A stretch of 63,189 bases of DNA from a virus. This document shows positions 49,964 through 57,837 of this stretch, piece by piece (within the stretch, counting starts at the first letter, position 1; each line of letters begins with the position of its first letter). The notes under the pieces were generated by a model. The model worked only from the letters and a program-made list of their open reading frames with translations. It made no database searches and was not told the origin of the DNA. Made by a program: the position numbers and the translations under genes. Location of the stretch: positions 1-63,189 of the IMG/VR virus record IMGVR_UViG_3300042923_000815. One strand, written 5' to 3'.

Positions 49964-50103
49964 TTGCACTCACCACCTTCTAGACGCTGAATTAATTCTT
50001 GCATAATGTCATCAGTGATATGTTCCCGGATATGTGGAAATCTCGTATTGAAATCTGCATCACAAATTACGGCCATTGCGTTTGATAGTGCAAATAAATC
50101 CAT
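49915..50103 (-). CDS. Small acidic protein (62 aa)
   Basis: 62 aa. MDLFALSNAMAVICDADFNT then FPHIREHITDDIMQELIQRLEGGECKC: mainly helical. AAAGGGAGGTAC precedes the ATG. It overlaps the zinc-finger gene by 49 bases. Not recognised. Confidence 0.65.
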   Translation of the reverse strand: MDLFALSNAMAVICDADFNTRFPHIREHITDDIMQELIQRLEGGECKCTAPDVERPLIAEIH

Positions 50104-50125
50104 AAAAGTACCTCCCTTTAAATTT

Positions 50126-50260
50126 CTATTTCCGCAGCGCATGATCTAAGAACATTTTGAAACTAGGATCGTTTTTCTTACCTTTAGGTTTATAATTTTC
50201 CAAGTTCTTTTTAAAATTAGCATTCGTTCCTACATTAAATACCGCGATTACTTTTGACAT
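50126..50260 (-). CDS. 44-aa basic mini-protein
   Basis: MSKVIAVFNVGTNANFKKNL then ENYKPKGKKNDPSFKMFLDH and ALRK, with ACGGAGGTAGATTT before the ATG. Basic; possibly nucleic-acid binding. No family recognised. Confidence 0.68.
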   Translation of the reverse strand: MSKVIAVFNVGTNANFKKNLENYKPKGKKNDPSFKMFLDHALRK

Positions 50261-50300
50261 AAATCTACCTCCGTAGTACAATAATAGTAATCAAATTTTC

Positions 50301-50618
50301 TTAGTTCCCAATCGTCTGCATTTGCCGTGCAGGCGATTTTATTTGTCTAAATTTAGCTATCTCTAATTCAACTCTTTTCATAATTAGCTCGGGCATATCC
50401 AACGCTTCTGCCATTGCCACTGTGGATTCTATCTTCGGAAGACCTTTGCCTGACAGCCACTTTTGCAACGATCTCGGGCTAAAGACTTCCCGCCCATCTG
50501 CAGATAGCACATTGGATTGCACATATAACATGGTCGGTGTCCATTGTTTTTCGCCCAAGCACTGGTTTAAATTAGATGCGAAATTTTGTTCGTCAGTAAC
50601 TGCAGCACTTTTGTGCAC
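50301..50618 (-). CDS. XRE-like helix-turn-helix regulator (105 aa)
   Basis: 105 aa. The HTH-like core is LNQCLGEKQWTPTMLYVQSNV ... EVFSPRSLQKWLSGKGLPKIESTVAMAEALDMP, similar to XRE family domains with a variant turn. It may control early genes. GTG start after GGAGG. Its leader is overlapped by a possible rightward RNA. Confidence 0.72.
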   Translation of the reverse strand: MHKSAAVTDEQNFASNLNQCLGEKQWTPTMLYVQSNVLSADGREVFSPRSLQKWLSGKGLPKIESTVAMAEALDMPELIMKRVELEIAKFRQIKSPARQMQTIGN

Positions 50619-50651
50619 CTCTTATTCCTCCTTTCACGCTATAATAAGCAC

Positions 50652-50716
50652 AAGAGGTTAACACACACGCCTCTTACCCCACATTTAGCCTGTCCTGCAA
50701 GACAGGTTCTTTTTTT
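50652..50716 (+). ncRNA. Candidate short rightward RNA, antisense to the leader of the HTH gene
   Basis: A TATAAT box (50640-50645) is followed by hairpin 1 (AAGAGG/CCTCTT, 50652-50675) and hairpin 2 (CCTGTC/GACAGG, 50689-50706) with TTCTTTTTTT. No rightward gene explains this terminator. The -35 region is poor, so the promoter is uncertain. Confidence 0.4.
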
Positions 50717-50849
50717 ACCATTTACCAGGAATGATAATCACTACACCTATTAAAGCTGCTCCAAACAACACGCAACCTATAATTGCCTTTAATTTAGCTG
50801 CTTGTCGCGCACTCCGTTGTGTATACGTATCAAACAGGAACTTGTCCAA
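50715..50849 (-). CDS. 44-aa single-pass membrane peptide
   Basis: A charged N-terminus (DKFLFDTYTQRSARQAAKLK) then one hydrophobic helix (AIIGCVLFGAALIGVVIIIP). TTG start with AGGTG upstream. Unknown role in early infection. Confidence 0.55.
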   Translation of the reverse strand: MDKFLFDTYTQRSARQAAKLKAIIGCVLFGAALIGVVIIIPGKW

Positions 50850-50888
50850 CCCATTTCACCTGCCTGTACATTATTTATGCAAGCCAGA

Positions 50889-51023
50889 TTAACTGGCTCT
50901 ATCCTTTTTCCGCTTGTTAATGTTGATTGCAATTTGTACCACCGTCTTATACCCTGCTGCTTTTTTAACTAAGTCTTCTCCCTCAGAATAACTGACGATT
51001 ACGTTGTACTGTTGTTTTGCCAT
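50889..51023 (-). CDS. 44-aa hypothetical protein
   Basis: MAKQQYNVIVSYSEGEDLVK then KAAGYKTVVQIAININKRKK: a strand followed by a helix with basic end. ATGATG after GGGAGGGG. A small hairpin overlaps its stop. Function unknown. Confidence 0.65.
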   Translation of the reverse strand: MAKQQYNVIVSYSEGEDLVKKAAGYKTVVQIAININKRKKDRAS

Positions 51024-51070
51024 CATCACCCCTCCCATATAAGGTATGACTGGTGTTTTGTCCAAGATTA

Positions 51071-51817
51071 CTAGATTGCTACCTGTTTATTTAGTAGCTT
51101 ATTTACGAAGTATATTTGTCCAATACCAGTCACTTTTGGAGTCCGACTAATATGTATCTGTCCGCTAGATCGATGAATTACCGTTTTTTTGATCTCAAAC
51201 AATCCTAAGTCCATTGATTTTTGAGTCGGAAGATTGTAGTTATCACCAAACTTCTTACCTAAGTATCCTTGCTCACGCAGCCATCCGAAGAATCGATTCT
51301 GTCCTATGTCTACACCTTTCTGCCTTATGATCTTTGCCATTTCGCCGATTAGGATTGAATTTTCACTTGTTGATACTGCCTCGGCGAATAGAACCTTTGG
51401 TTTATCCATAGTGATTTGCGATTGCAGTTCGATGACTTTCTTTTCAGATTCTATGGCCAGTTCTAATATTTCTAATCTAGATAGTTCCTGTGGATGTTTC
51501 ACTGAATATGTTCCTGTTTTACGAATTGCCGGAAGAATTTCATCAGCTACTTTAATCTGAAATTCTTCTGCAGTTTGGTTTTGAGCTTTCATAGCTAACC
51601 GGTAAAAAATGTTTTCGGGAATAAATTCTTTCTCAACAAGTTGGGAAACACCAAAATCGTTTAAATAACCGTTGACCGTTGACCATCTAACATATTCGGT
51701 TCCGTTTTTTATCTGGACAAATCCTAATCCCCTAGAGATATCTTCTTTATTAAGTTGCGCTGTACCATTTTCATCAATAAAACCTCTTACATTTGCGATT
51801 GTGATTAATGAACTCAC
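51071..51817 (-). CDS. Phage antirepressor (BRO-N plus KilA-C domains)
   Basis: 248 aa. The N-terminal BRO-like domain is about 1-100 (VRWSTVNGYLNDF ... EFQIKVADEILPAIRKTGTYSV); the C-terminal ANT/KilAC domain has AEAVSTSENSILIGEMAKIIRQKGVDIGQNRFFGWLREQGYLG. It would counter the repressor to favour lytic growth. It lies immediately downstream of the Cro-like gene on the operator-controlled leftward promoter. GTG start. Confidence 0.93.
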   Translation of the reverse strand: MSSLITIANVRGFIDENGTAQLNKEDISRGLGFVQIKNGTEYVRWSTVNGYLNDFGVSQLVEKEFIPENIFYRLAMKAQNQTAEEFQIKVADEILPAIRKTGTYSVKHPQELSRLEILELAIESEKKVIELQSQITMDKPKVLFAEAVSTSENSILIGEMAKIIRQKGVDIGQNRFFGWLREQGYLGKKFGDNYNLPTQKSMDLGLFEIKKTVIHRSSGQIHISRTPKVTGIGQIYFVNKLLNKQVAI

Positions 51818-51843
51818 ACAATCCCCTTCCTTTTTTTATTTTT

Positions 51844-52116
51844 TTAGCCAGTCTTACATAAAGTTGCAGCTTGATCATCTTCATCTTGGTTTACTTTAGA
51901 TTTTAACTTCAATTTGTAGTTGAAATTATTAAAAAAAATAACTTCCATCGGTACATCAAAATCAAATTCCATTTTAAGCATTGTTTCATGGTCTGGTAAG
52001 GTACGTCCGACTTCCCAAGAGCTCCAAGTTTGTTGACTCACGTTAAATCTATTTGACATTTCAGTTTGCGTCCTGCTACCGCGAAGTATTTCTAATAAAT
52101 TAGTTCTCAAAATCAC
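51844..52116 (-). CDS. Cro-like XRE regulator
   Basis: 90 aa. HTH TQTEMSNRFNVSQQTWSSWEVGRTLPDHETML is close to the repressor's own recognition motif (QQT-I-GSWEVGRT), so both probably bind the same operators. Start GTG or the TTG two codons later, which has better spacing to GGGGG. First gene of the leftward early operon. Confidence 0.85.
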   Translation of the reverse strand: MILRTNLLEILRGSRTQTEMSNRFNVSQQTWSSWEVGRTLPDHETMLKMEFDFDVPMEVIFFNNFNYKLKLKSKVNQDEDDQAATLCKTG

Positions 52117-52124
52117 ACCCCCTT

Positions 52125-52204
52125 ACTACATTATGTGGTTTATCTTGTCTTAATAATACTACTACATTTTGTGGTTGTCAATAGTTTGTACTAAGTTTTG
52201 TGGT
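52125..52204. promoter_or_regulatory. Immunity operators OR1-3
   Basis: Three related 15-bp sites: ACTACATTATGTGGT (52125-52139), ACTACATTTTGTGGT (52161-52175) and ACTAAGTTTTGTGGT (52190-52204), all approximations to ACCACA-N3-TGTGGT. The second fills the spacer of the leftward promoter. Unequal sequence suggests graded affinity, as in lambda. Confidence 0.82.
52153..52181 (-). promoter_or_regulatory. Leftward early promoter
   Basis: TTGACA (52176-52181), 17-bp spacer, TATTAT (52153-52158) on the minus strand. The operator in the spacer would make it repressor-controlled. It drives the cro-like and antirepressor genes and probably the early operon. Confidence 0.85.
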
Positions 52205-52256
52205 AAAAATTTGATTTAACTACGAAGCGTTGTAAAATATGGTTAGAGGTGAAAAA

Positions 52257-52703
52257 ATGCTACATGAAAGAATAAAAAAAGAGAGAGAAAAAAAGAATAT
52301 ATCTCAATCTAAATTAGGTAAAATTATAGGAGTTTCGCAACAGACTATAGGTAGTTGGGAAGTGGGGAGAACTGCTCCAGCTCAAGAAATGATTTCTAGT
52401 CTTGCAGTATTTTTTGGTGTTACTACAGATTATCTTTACGGTTTAACAGATGTCCGTATTTCAACTGCACCTGTTGATTATGCAAAACAAGCAAAAAAAT
52501 TACTTCCAAAAGTCATGGAAGCATATGAAACCATGGAAATGAACTCCCAAGAGAAAAAAGCATATGAATATTTAAAGAACATGCCAAAAGACGAAGCAGA
52601 AGAAGAATTGCAACGACTAATAGATAAAATAAAAGACCTTTCACACGAACAGCGAAAGGCCATCGAAGCACTTATTGATTCTCTCTTTCCATCTTTAAAA
52701 TAA
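52257..52703 (+). CDS. Phage repressor, XRE family
   Basis: 148 aa. N-terminal HTH (ERIKKEREKKNISQSKLGKIIGVSQQTIGSWEVGRTAP), then FFGVTTDYLYGLTD. The C-terminal half is helical and acidic, without the Ser-Lys dyad of an autocleaving LexA-like domain, so induction probably depends on the antirepressor rather than RecA. ATG after AGAGGTG; an in-frame ATG 18 bases earlier is less likely. Confidence 0.9.
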   Translation: MLHERIKKEREKKNISQSKLGKIIGVSQQTIGSWEVGRTAPAQEMISSLAVFFGVTTDYLYGLTDVRISTAPVDYAKQAKKLLPKVMEAYETMEMNSQEKKAYEYLKNMPKDEAEEELQRLIDKIKDLSHEQRKAIEALIDSLFPSLK

Positions 52704-52836
52704 TTTCATGTAAAAATTGTCTAGCTAACGACTCGATGTCAAATATTTCCTTGCAAGCTATTTGGGTTACTTTTTGTTCCAAATCTGTATTATTTACCTT
52801 TACATATAAATCACAGCATTTATTACTTCTAGGCAT
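52672..52836 (-). CDS. Small protein convergent to the repressor (54 aa)
   Basis: 54 aa. MPRSNKCCDLYVKVNNTDLEQKVTQIACKEIFDIESL then a helix. GGGGGAGG precedes the ATG. Its end overlaps the repressor's end tail to tail by 32 bp. Possibly a modulator of immunity, but unrecognised. Confidence 0.55.
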   Translation of the reverse strand: MPRSNKCCDLYVKVNNTDLEQKVTQIACKEIFDIESLARQFLHEIILKMERENQ

Positions 52837-52929
52837 TGCAAGAACCTCCCCCATATTCTCTCCATATCAAGTACATATAATAATTAAACTATAATTTCTC
52901 ATAATATTCTGTTTTTCGACAAACTAAAT

Positions 52930-52955
52930 AAAAAAACCAGTCCAAACGGACTGGC
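52930..52955 (-). terminator. Intrinsic terminator
   Basis: On the minus strand GCCAGTCC-GTTT-GGACTGGT is followed by TTTTTTATT. It terminates the 109-aa HTH gene. GTACATATA/TATATGTAC repeats flank it at about 52872 and 52966. Confidence 0.88.
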
Positions 52956-52994
52956 TATTGTGAAAAATATATGTACATAATATTAATCTCCTTT

Positions 52995-53324
52995 CTATGG
53001 TATTTTCATTGTATTGATAGATTTGATCGTGCACCACTGCATCTGCCAATCCCACCAGGCACATTTTTGCCTGCAACATAAAAACTGTTTATCCCTGCCG
53101 GCACTGAGCAAAGGGCAAATTACTTCCATTACGCTGCCAAGATCGATATAAAGATCATCTACCGATTTTTTTAACAGAATCGCAATAATCTCCATTTCAT
53201 CAGCATGTATAAAAGATTGTCCGTTAATAATCTCAGATGCTCTTTTACTACTCATTCTTAATCCAGCTTCTTCGCAGGCCTTGATTAACGCTTTTGGCTT
53301 TAATCCCATATCCCTAAGTCGCAT
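52995..53324 (-). CDS. HTH protein with Cys-rich tail (109 aa)
   Basis: 109 aa. N-terminal XRE-like core (LKPKALIKACEEAGLRMSSKRASEIINGQSFIHADEMEIIAILL). The C-terminal part holds CPLL and CCRQKCAWWDWQMQWC, a possible metal-binding patch. It is an independent leftward unit with its own terminator, perhaps an extra regulator of lysogeny. Confidence 0.75.
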   Translation of the reverse strand: MRLRDMGLKPKALIKACEEAGLRMSSKRASEIINGQSFIHADEMEIIAILLKKSVDDLYIDLGSVMEVICPLLSAGRDKQFLCCRQKCAWWDWQMQWCTIKSINTMKIP

Positions 53325-53514
53325 TCATCCGCCCTCCTGGTAATTGTTGCAGTTAGTATTTACAAAGCAACGCTATTTTACCAAGACGGATATATCACCT
53401 TCTTAAAAGTATTTTAACTAAATCTATATTTGGGAGAATTAATTTTTTACCTGCTACTCATCCATATGTATTTTGTATACAATTTTTAAAAAATATAAAA
53501 AAGGAGCGCTTTTA

Positions 53515-54111
53515 ATGAAGAAAATATTTTTTACATCATTATTATTTTCGTTATTGTTTATGTATAATAGTGCATATGCTTTTCAAAACGAACCAGATGG
53601 ATTTAGAGGAATAGCGTGGGAAAGTGTATTAACCCAATATACTAAGCCAAGTCAAGGATATTACGTTAATATAAATTCACTGCAGGCAAAGCAACAGTAC
53701 CCTGAAATATTATTTTATAATCCTTCAGATACCTTGCAACTCGGAGAATCGAAAGTCACATCATTAACATATTATAGTTATCAAAAAAACGAACGAACTC
53801 CCCCTGTATTTTCAAAAGTGAATTTATATTTTGAAGGGGAAAACAATGTAAAAATTTTAGAATCATTTTTACTAGAGACATTTGGAAAACCTACAGAAAA
53901 TAATACATTTATCAAAGATAATAATAATTTAGGAACATGGGAACTTATGTTTTGGAAAGGAAATAATACGATGCTAGAATTTTCGGTATTACGTCCTGGA
54001 GAAAACACTAATTATTATGCAACATTATGGATAATGAGCACAAAATTATTTGATGAAATAGAAAGCAAAAGACCACAAGCAAAACCAATTATATCTAATA
54101 ATGGTTTTTAA
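53515..54111 (+). CDS. Secreted protein, probable lysogenic-conversion moron
   Basis: 198 aa. A clear signal peptide (MKKIFFTSLLFSLLFMYNSA then AYA before FQN). The mature part begins DGFRGIAWESVL and includes beta segments (VNLYFEGENN, TMLEFSVLR). It lies rightward between repressor and integrase, outside the lytic operons, so it is likely expressed from the prophage. Base composition is more AT-rich than neighbours. GGAGCG precedes ATG. Function unknown. Confidence 0.8.
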   Translation: MKKIFFTSLLFSLLFMYNSAYAFQNEPDGFRGIAWESVLTQYTKPSQGYYVNINSLQAKQQYPEILFYNPSDTLQLGESKVTSLTYYSYQKNERTPPVFSKVNLYFEGENNVKILESFLLETFGKPTENNTFIKDNNNLGTWELMFWKGNNTMLEFSVLRPGENTNYYATLWIMSTKLFDEIESKRPQAKPIISNNGF

Positions 54112-54172
54112 GATTAAAATGGACATTGTGTATATTTTTGGTATATATTAGTATTCAAAAGGGGGAATATCT

Positions 54173-54304
54173 CTGGATGCTAATATAGAGCAAAACCAAA
54201 CCATACTCATTAAATATAAAAAGCATATTATTTATGGTTCCATTGCGGTAAAGCTTCAGATGGTATCATACTTAAAAGATAAAATTAATTCATATTGCGA
54301 GTAA
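54173..54304 (+). CDS. Small ORF upstream of integrase with CTG start
   Basis: 43 codons reading DANIEQNQTILIKYKKHIIY then GSIAVKLQMVSYLKDKINSY. No ATG, GTG or TTG start exists, but a CTG lies seven bases after AAAAGGGGG. Protein-like, partly amphipathic. It could be a genuine rare-start gene or a remnant; a terminator overlaps its stop. Confidence 0.4.
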   Translation: MDANIEQNQTILIKYKKHIIYGSIAVKLQMVSYLKDKINSYCE

Positions 54305-54331
54305 ATCCCCCTTATAAAGGGGATTTATTTT
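54303..54331 (+). terminator. Intrinsic terminator before the integrase
   Basis: AAATCCCC, 8-nt loop, GGGGATTT then ATTTTTA. It separates the moron and CTG ORF from the integrase gene. Confidence 0.75.
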
Positions 54332-54360
54332 TACCTACTACACTATCAGGAGGAATCAAC

Positions 54361-55824
54361 ATGATAAGAGCAGCCGGTTACATCCGAGTAAGCACAGACG
54401 AACAAGCAGAACACGGGGTATCGCTCCCCTCTCAAAAATCCAGGATAATCGCTTACTGTCAATCTCAAGGCTGGAGCTTACATGATTTATATGTAGATGA
54501 TGGATACAGCGGTAAAAATCTAACCCGTCCAGCAATGTCTAAACTAATAGATGATGCAAAAGAACATAAAATAGATGCAGTGATAGTTATCAAGTTAGAT
54601 CGTCTATCCAGAAGACAAAAAGATGTTCTCTATCTTCTAGAAGATGTTTTTGAACCTAATCAAGTTGGTTTTAAGTCTGTAAGCGAGCCATTTGACACTA
54701 CAACGCCTTTTGGCAAGGCAGCCATAGGAATGATGGCGGTATTCGCTCAACTCGAAAGAGAGACGATTGTGGAGCGTGTGCGTGATGGCAAAAAAGAAGC
54801 TGCCAAACAAGGTAGATTTATGGGAGGGCCTATTGCACTTGGATATCAATTTAATAAAGACACTCATAAGTTAGAAATAGATGAACTGGGAGCTGAAACG
54901 ATTCGCTTTATCTTTAAAGAGTATCTTACTTGCGGCAAAGGATACCAATACATAGCTGATCAATTAAACGAGAAAGGTGTTCCTACATCTGGTAAATCTC
55001 CAGAATGGTCTAGAGGGGCAATTAAGTCAATTACTCGGAATGCTTTTTTTGCTGGTTTAGTAGAACATAAAGGTAAAATTAATAAAGGGCAACATCCTGC
55101 AATCATTAGCGAAGAAGACTACTATGCTGCGCAAAAGATAAAATCAGTTCGCAGTAGTTACAACCCTGAAAAACCGCGTGCTCTTTTAACTGGTATTATC
55201 TATTGCGGTGAATGTGGTGCCAGAATGAGGATGAAAAAAGTATTTATGAATCCACGAAAACCGACATATCCAAAGGTAGGATATTATTTATGCTATTCTC
55301 AAGATGGGGCGGCTAAATCCATGATAAGAAATATAGACTGTCGATCCGGACACAAACGCGCTCCCGAGCTAGAAGCTAAAATTGTAGAATATTTACATCA
55401 ATACAAGAAGAATCCTAAACTATTGAAAGAAACAATGGATAAGCTTTTAAGCACTAGTACGAATAAACACATTATTAAAGCACAATCACAGGCCATAAAA
55501 GAACTAGATGGAATCAAGAGGAAATTAGATAAATGGTATGATGCCTTTGAGAACAATATTATATCTGCCGATGATCTAGTTAGTCGAATAAAAGACCTTC
55601 GTGAGCAGCGAGTATATCTAGAAGGGAAAATCGTTGAATATGATGCTGAGATGAAAAGCAATATTGATAAAGCAGTAACCGCCAATGATATAATTGAAAC
55701 GTTGAAGAACTTTGATACTATATGGGAAAACGCAACTAATGAGGAACAACGTCAAATATTATTAAGCTTTGTTGATCGAGTTACAGTATATAAAAATAAT
55801 ACGATAGAAATTACTTTTGGGTAA
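54361..55824 (+). CDS. int: Large serine recombinase (phage integrase)
   Basis: 487 aa. The resolvase domain starts with AAGYIRVSTDEQ (catalytic Ser11), then VIKLDRLSRRQKDVL and QLERETIVERVRDGKK. A recombinase domain (ALGYQFNKDTHKLEI, FIFKEYLTCGKGYQYIADQLNEKGVPT) and zinc ribbon CGECGARM ... CYSQ follow, with a C-terminal coiled coil (EQRVYLEGKIVEYDAEM). It integrates and excises the prophage between short att sites. Start after GGAGGAATCAAC. No directionality factor is recognised. Confidence 0.96.
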   Translation: MIRAAGYIRVSTDEQAEHGVSLPSQKSRIIAYCQSQGWSLHDLYVDDGYSGKNLTRPAMSKLIDDAKEHKIDAVIVIKLDRLSRRQKDVLYLLEDVFEPNQVGFKSVSEPFDTTTPFGKAAIGMMAVFAQLERETIVERVRDGKKEAAKQGRFMGGPIALGYQFNKDTHKLEIDELGAETIRFIFKEYLTCGKGYQYIADQLNEKGVPTSGKSPEWSRGAIKSITRNAFFAGLVEHKGKINKGQHPAIISEEDYYAAQKIKSVRSSYNPEKPRALLTGIIYCGECGARMRMKKVFMNPRKPTYPKVGYYLCYSQDGAAKSMIRNIDCRSGHKRAPELEAKIVEYLHQYKKNPKLLKETMDKLLSTSTNKHIIKAQSQAIKELDGIKRKLDKWYDAFENNIISADDLVSRIKDLREQRVYLEGKIVEYDAEMKSNIDKAVTANDIIETLKNFDTIWENATNEEQRQILLSFVDRVTVYKNNTIEITFG

Positions 55825-55917
55825 TTGCATATCTTTTTGTACACCATGCTACAGCGTAATATACAATATGATATGACAGAATAGTTTCCTTCATTAAATA
55901 TACAACTAGTGATTAAA

Positions 55918-55945
55918 TAAAAAATACCAAGCAATTAAGCCTGGT
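55918..55945. terminator. Terminator between integrase and the TPR gene
   Basis: The minus strand ACCAGGC-TTAATT-GCTTGGT (one G-U) with ATTTTTT closes the TPR gene. The plus strand version has one mismatch and TTTTTTATTT, so it may serve both directions. Confidence 0.8.
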
Positions 55946-55946
55946 T

Positions 55947-56002
55947 TTTTATTTACTTAGAATTTTATCATTTTTATTGCTATTTTATTTACTTAGAATT
56001 TT
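55947..56002. repeat. 20-bp direct repeat pair
   Basis: TTTTATTTACTTAGAATTTT occurs at 55947-55966 and 55983-56002, 36 bp apart. It is AT-rich, just right of the integrase and after the terminator. It may be a trace near the attachment site or a chance low-complexity repeat. Confidence 0.5.
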
Positions 56003-56019
56003 TTAATTTTTTCCTAGCA

Positions 56020-57564
56020 CTACTCTTTAACTGCTAGTTGTAAAAAAGATATTACCTCTGCAATCACGTCGGACCAATTCCCTGGCGATTGTTGACGAAA
56101 AAGGCGCATAGTTGGATACCAAGGGGAAATGCTTATTTTAGTAAGCCACCGCCACTCTGATTTAAATGGTAGAAGTAGAAATGTTTGTTTACCTAACGCT
56201 CCAGCTAAATGAGCAACAGCCGTATCAACAGTAATAATAATATCTAAATTAGAAATAGCACCTGCTGTTTCAAGAAAATCATCCAAATAAGGACCAAAAT
56301 CTAGAAGGTTAGATGAGCTAAGTGCTTCTTCAATTGATTGTCCTTTTTGCAAGCTAACAAATGATACACCTGGGATTCTAATTAAAGATTGAAATTCTTC
56401 AAAGGGTATTGACTTCTCAGGAAAGGGTTGTGGTTTCGCCCCCCATACAATGCCAACTTTTATTGATTTTAGATGATCAACCCTTTTCTCCCATTTTTGG
56501 ACAATAGCAGGATTAACTGTTATATAGGGAACTTCACTAGGAATAGAGTCTAATGTTGTTTTTAAAAGATGCGGAAGACTGAGTAATGGAACCCCGTAAT
56601 CGTAATTTTTTAAATTTTTTTCCCCAGTAACAATTTCGTCTACTCCTTTGAAATCTTTAAATAAGCGATATAACGGTTCCGTACACCATAAGGATACTAA
56701 TCCTCCAAGCTCTTTAACCTTAGGAATATAACGAATAAACTGTATACAATCACCAAAACCTTGCTCACAAAATACTAGCAACCTCTTATCCTTAAAAGAT
56801 CCTCCATGCCATTGTGGAATCATTTTAGTGTATGTATAGTCATCTGCTCGCCACTGTAAACGCTTCTCATATTCTTGAAAACCTTCTTGCAAATGACCCG
56901 ATTGCAAGAGAGATTGAGCAAGATTAAATCTATTTATCAATTCATTTGGCGCAAGACTAATCGCGTGTTTATAGTATTTTACCGCCTCTTCTTGACGGTT
57001 TTGATTATCAAGTAACCTTCCTAAGTTTTGATATCCTAGATGGAATTTGGGTAGCAAGCGAATACATTCTCTGTAAGCAAATTCTGCTTCTTTCCACATG
57101 TTTAAGTGCGAAAATGCATTCCCAATATTATAATAATAATAAGCATTATCAGGTTGATTTTTTATTGCAAATTTATATAACTCTAATGCCTCTATTACTT
57201 TCCCTTGTGCCTTACTTATCATACCTAACAAAGCAAATCCTTCTGCATATGTAGGATTCTTATCAATAATTTTTAAGCATAACTGTTTGGATTCTTCTAG
57301 CTTACCTTGATCCCAATAAATTTTGGCTATAATAAGCAGGGCATCTGGGTGATCCTCTTCTCTTTTTAGCACCGATAATGCTAAATTATAAGCTTCTGCT
57401 TTTTTGCCTAGTTTTAGTAATATTTCGCCAGATAATAATGCTTTTTCTATTGATTCTGGCTTTAATTTATGAAGTTTTTGGCAATATGCTAAAGCTTCAT
57501 TATATTTTCCTTGCTTATCGCATAATCTTGCTAATTCTAAATATTTCTTAAATTTTTTTTCCAT
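56020..57564 (-). CDS. TPR protein with glycosyltransferase-like C-terminus
   Basis: 514 aa. Residues about 1-240 contain six or seven tetratricopeptide repeats (ALAYCQKLHKLKPES, YNIGNAFSHLNMWKEAEFAY, QNLGRLLDNQNRQEEAVKYY). The C-terminal about 250 residues (LLVFCEQGFGDCIQFIRYIP, VGIVWGAKPQP, IITVDTAVAHLAGALGKQTFLLLPFKSEWRW) resemble GT9/heptosyltransferase-fold domains of TPR proteins. Probably a chromosomal gene for glycan or flagellin modification. Not phage-like in composition or orientation. Confidence 0.9.
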   Translation of the reverse strand: MEKKFKKYLELARLCDKQGKYNEALAYCQKLHKLKPESIEKALLSGEILLKLGKKAEAYNLALSVLKREEDHPDALLIIAKIYWDQGKLEESKQLCLKIIDKNPTYAEGFALLGMISKAQGKVIEALELYKFAIKNQPDNAYYYYNIGNAFSHLNMWKEAEFAYRECIRLLPKFHLGYQNLGRLLDNQNRQEEAVKYYKHAISLAPNELINRFNLAQSLLQSGHLQEGFQEYEKRLQWRADDYTYTKMIPQWHGGSFKDKRLLVFCEQGFGDCIQFIRYIPKVKELGGLVSLWCTEPLYRLFKDFKGVDEIVTGEKNLKNYDYGVPLLSLPHLLKTTLDSIPSEVPYITVNPAIVQKWEKRVDHLKSIKVGIVWGAKPQPFPEKSIPFEEFQSLIRIPGVSFVSLQKGQSIEEALSSSNLLDFGPYLDDFLETAGAISNLDIIITVDTAVAHLAGALGKQTFLLLPFKSEWRWLTKISISPWYPTMRLFRQQSPGNWSDVIAEVISFLQLAVKE

Positions 57565-57837
57565 CTATTTGCACCTTCATTATGAAATATTTTAATATTT
57601 TTTACTAAAACTTCTGCTATTTGTATATTTTTTAGAAAAGTAATTTATCATATAATTACTTAATTCTCCAAATTATGAATCTTCCCTTTCTAATTTTTAT
57701 AATATAATAAAAGAATCTCCTACCAATTATATGGAGGAATCTTGAAATATTTACTAGCACAGCCATATCCTTATTTATGATATAATAATAACTATTATTA
57801 TGTAAACTAAATTATTATAAATAGAAAGGGTGATATT

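Larger units (their letters stand above)
1..55900. mobile_element. Prophage 1, contractile-tailed; left end outside the window
   Basis: Contiguous phage modules are present: lysis, baseplate and tail, head, packaging, replication, recombination, immunity and a serine integrase. The right boundary should lie just past the integrase stop near 55.83-55.92 kb, since serine integrases usually sit beside an att site. The left boundary is not visible: the truncated SGNH gene at the window edge resembles the phage's own SGNH gene, so the element probably continues leftward. No att core repeat was found by eye. Confidence 0.9.

Noticed and set aside
55947-56002. Direct repeats as CRISPR-like or att sequence
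   Set aside because: Only two copies, AT-rich and with no regular spacer series or matching site elsewhere seen.
57742-57780. Twelve-codon ORF with GGAGG upstream of ku
   Set aside because: Too short and isolated to annotate; mentioned only in the ku finding.
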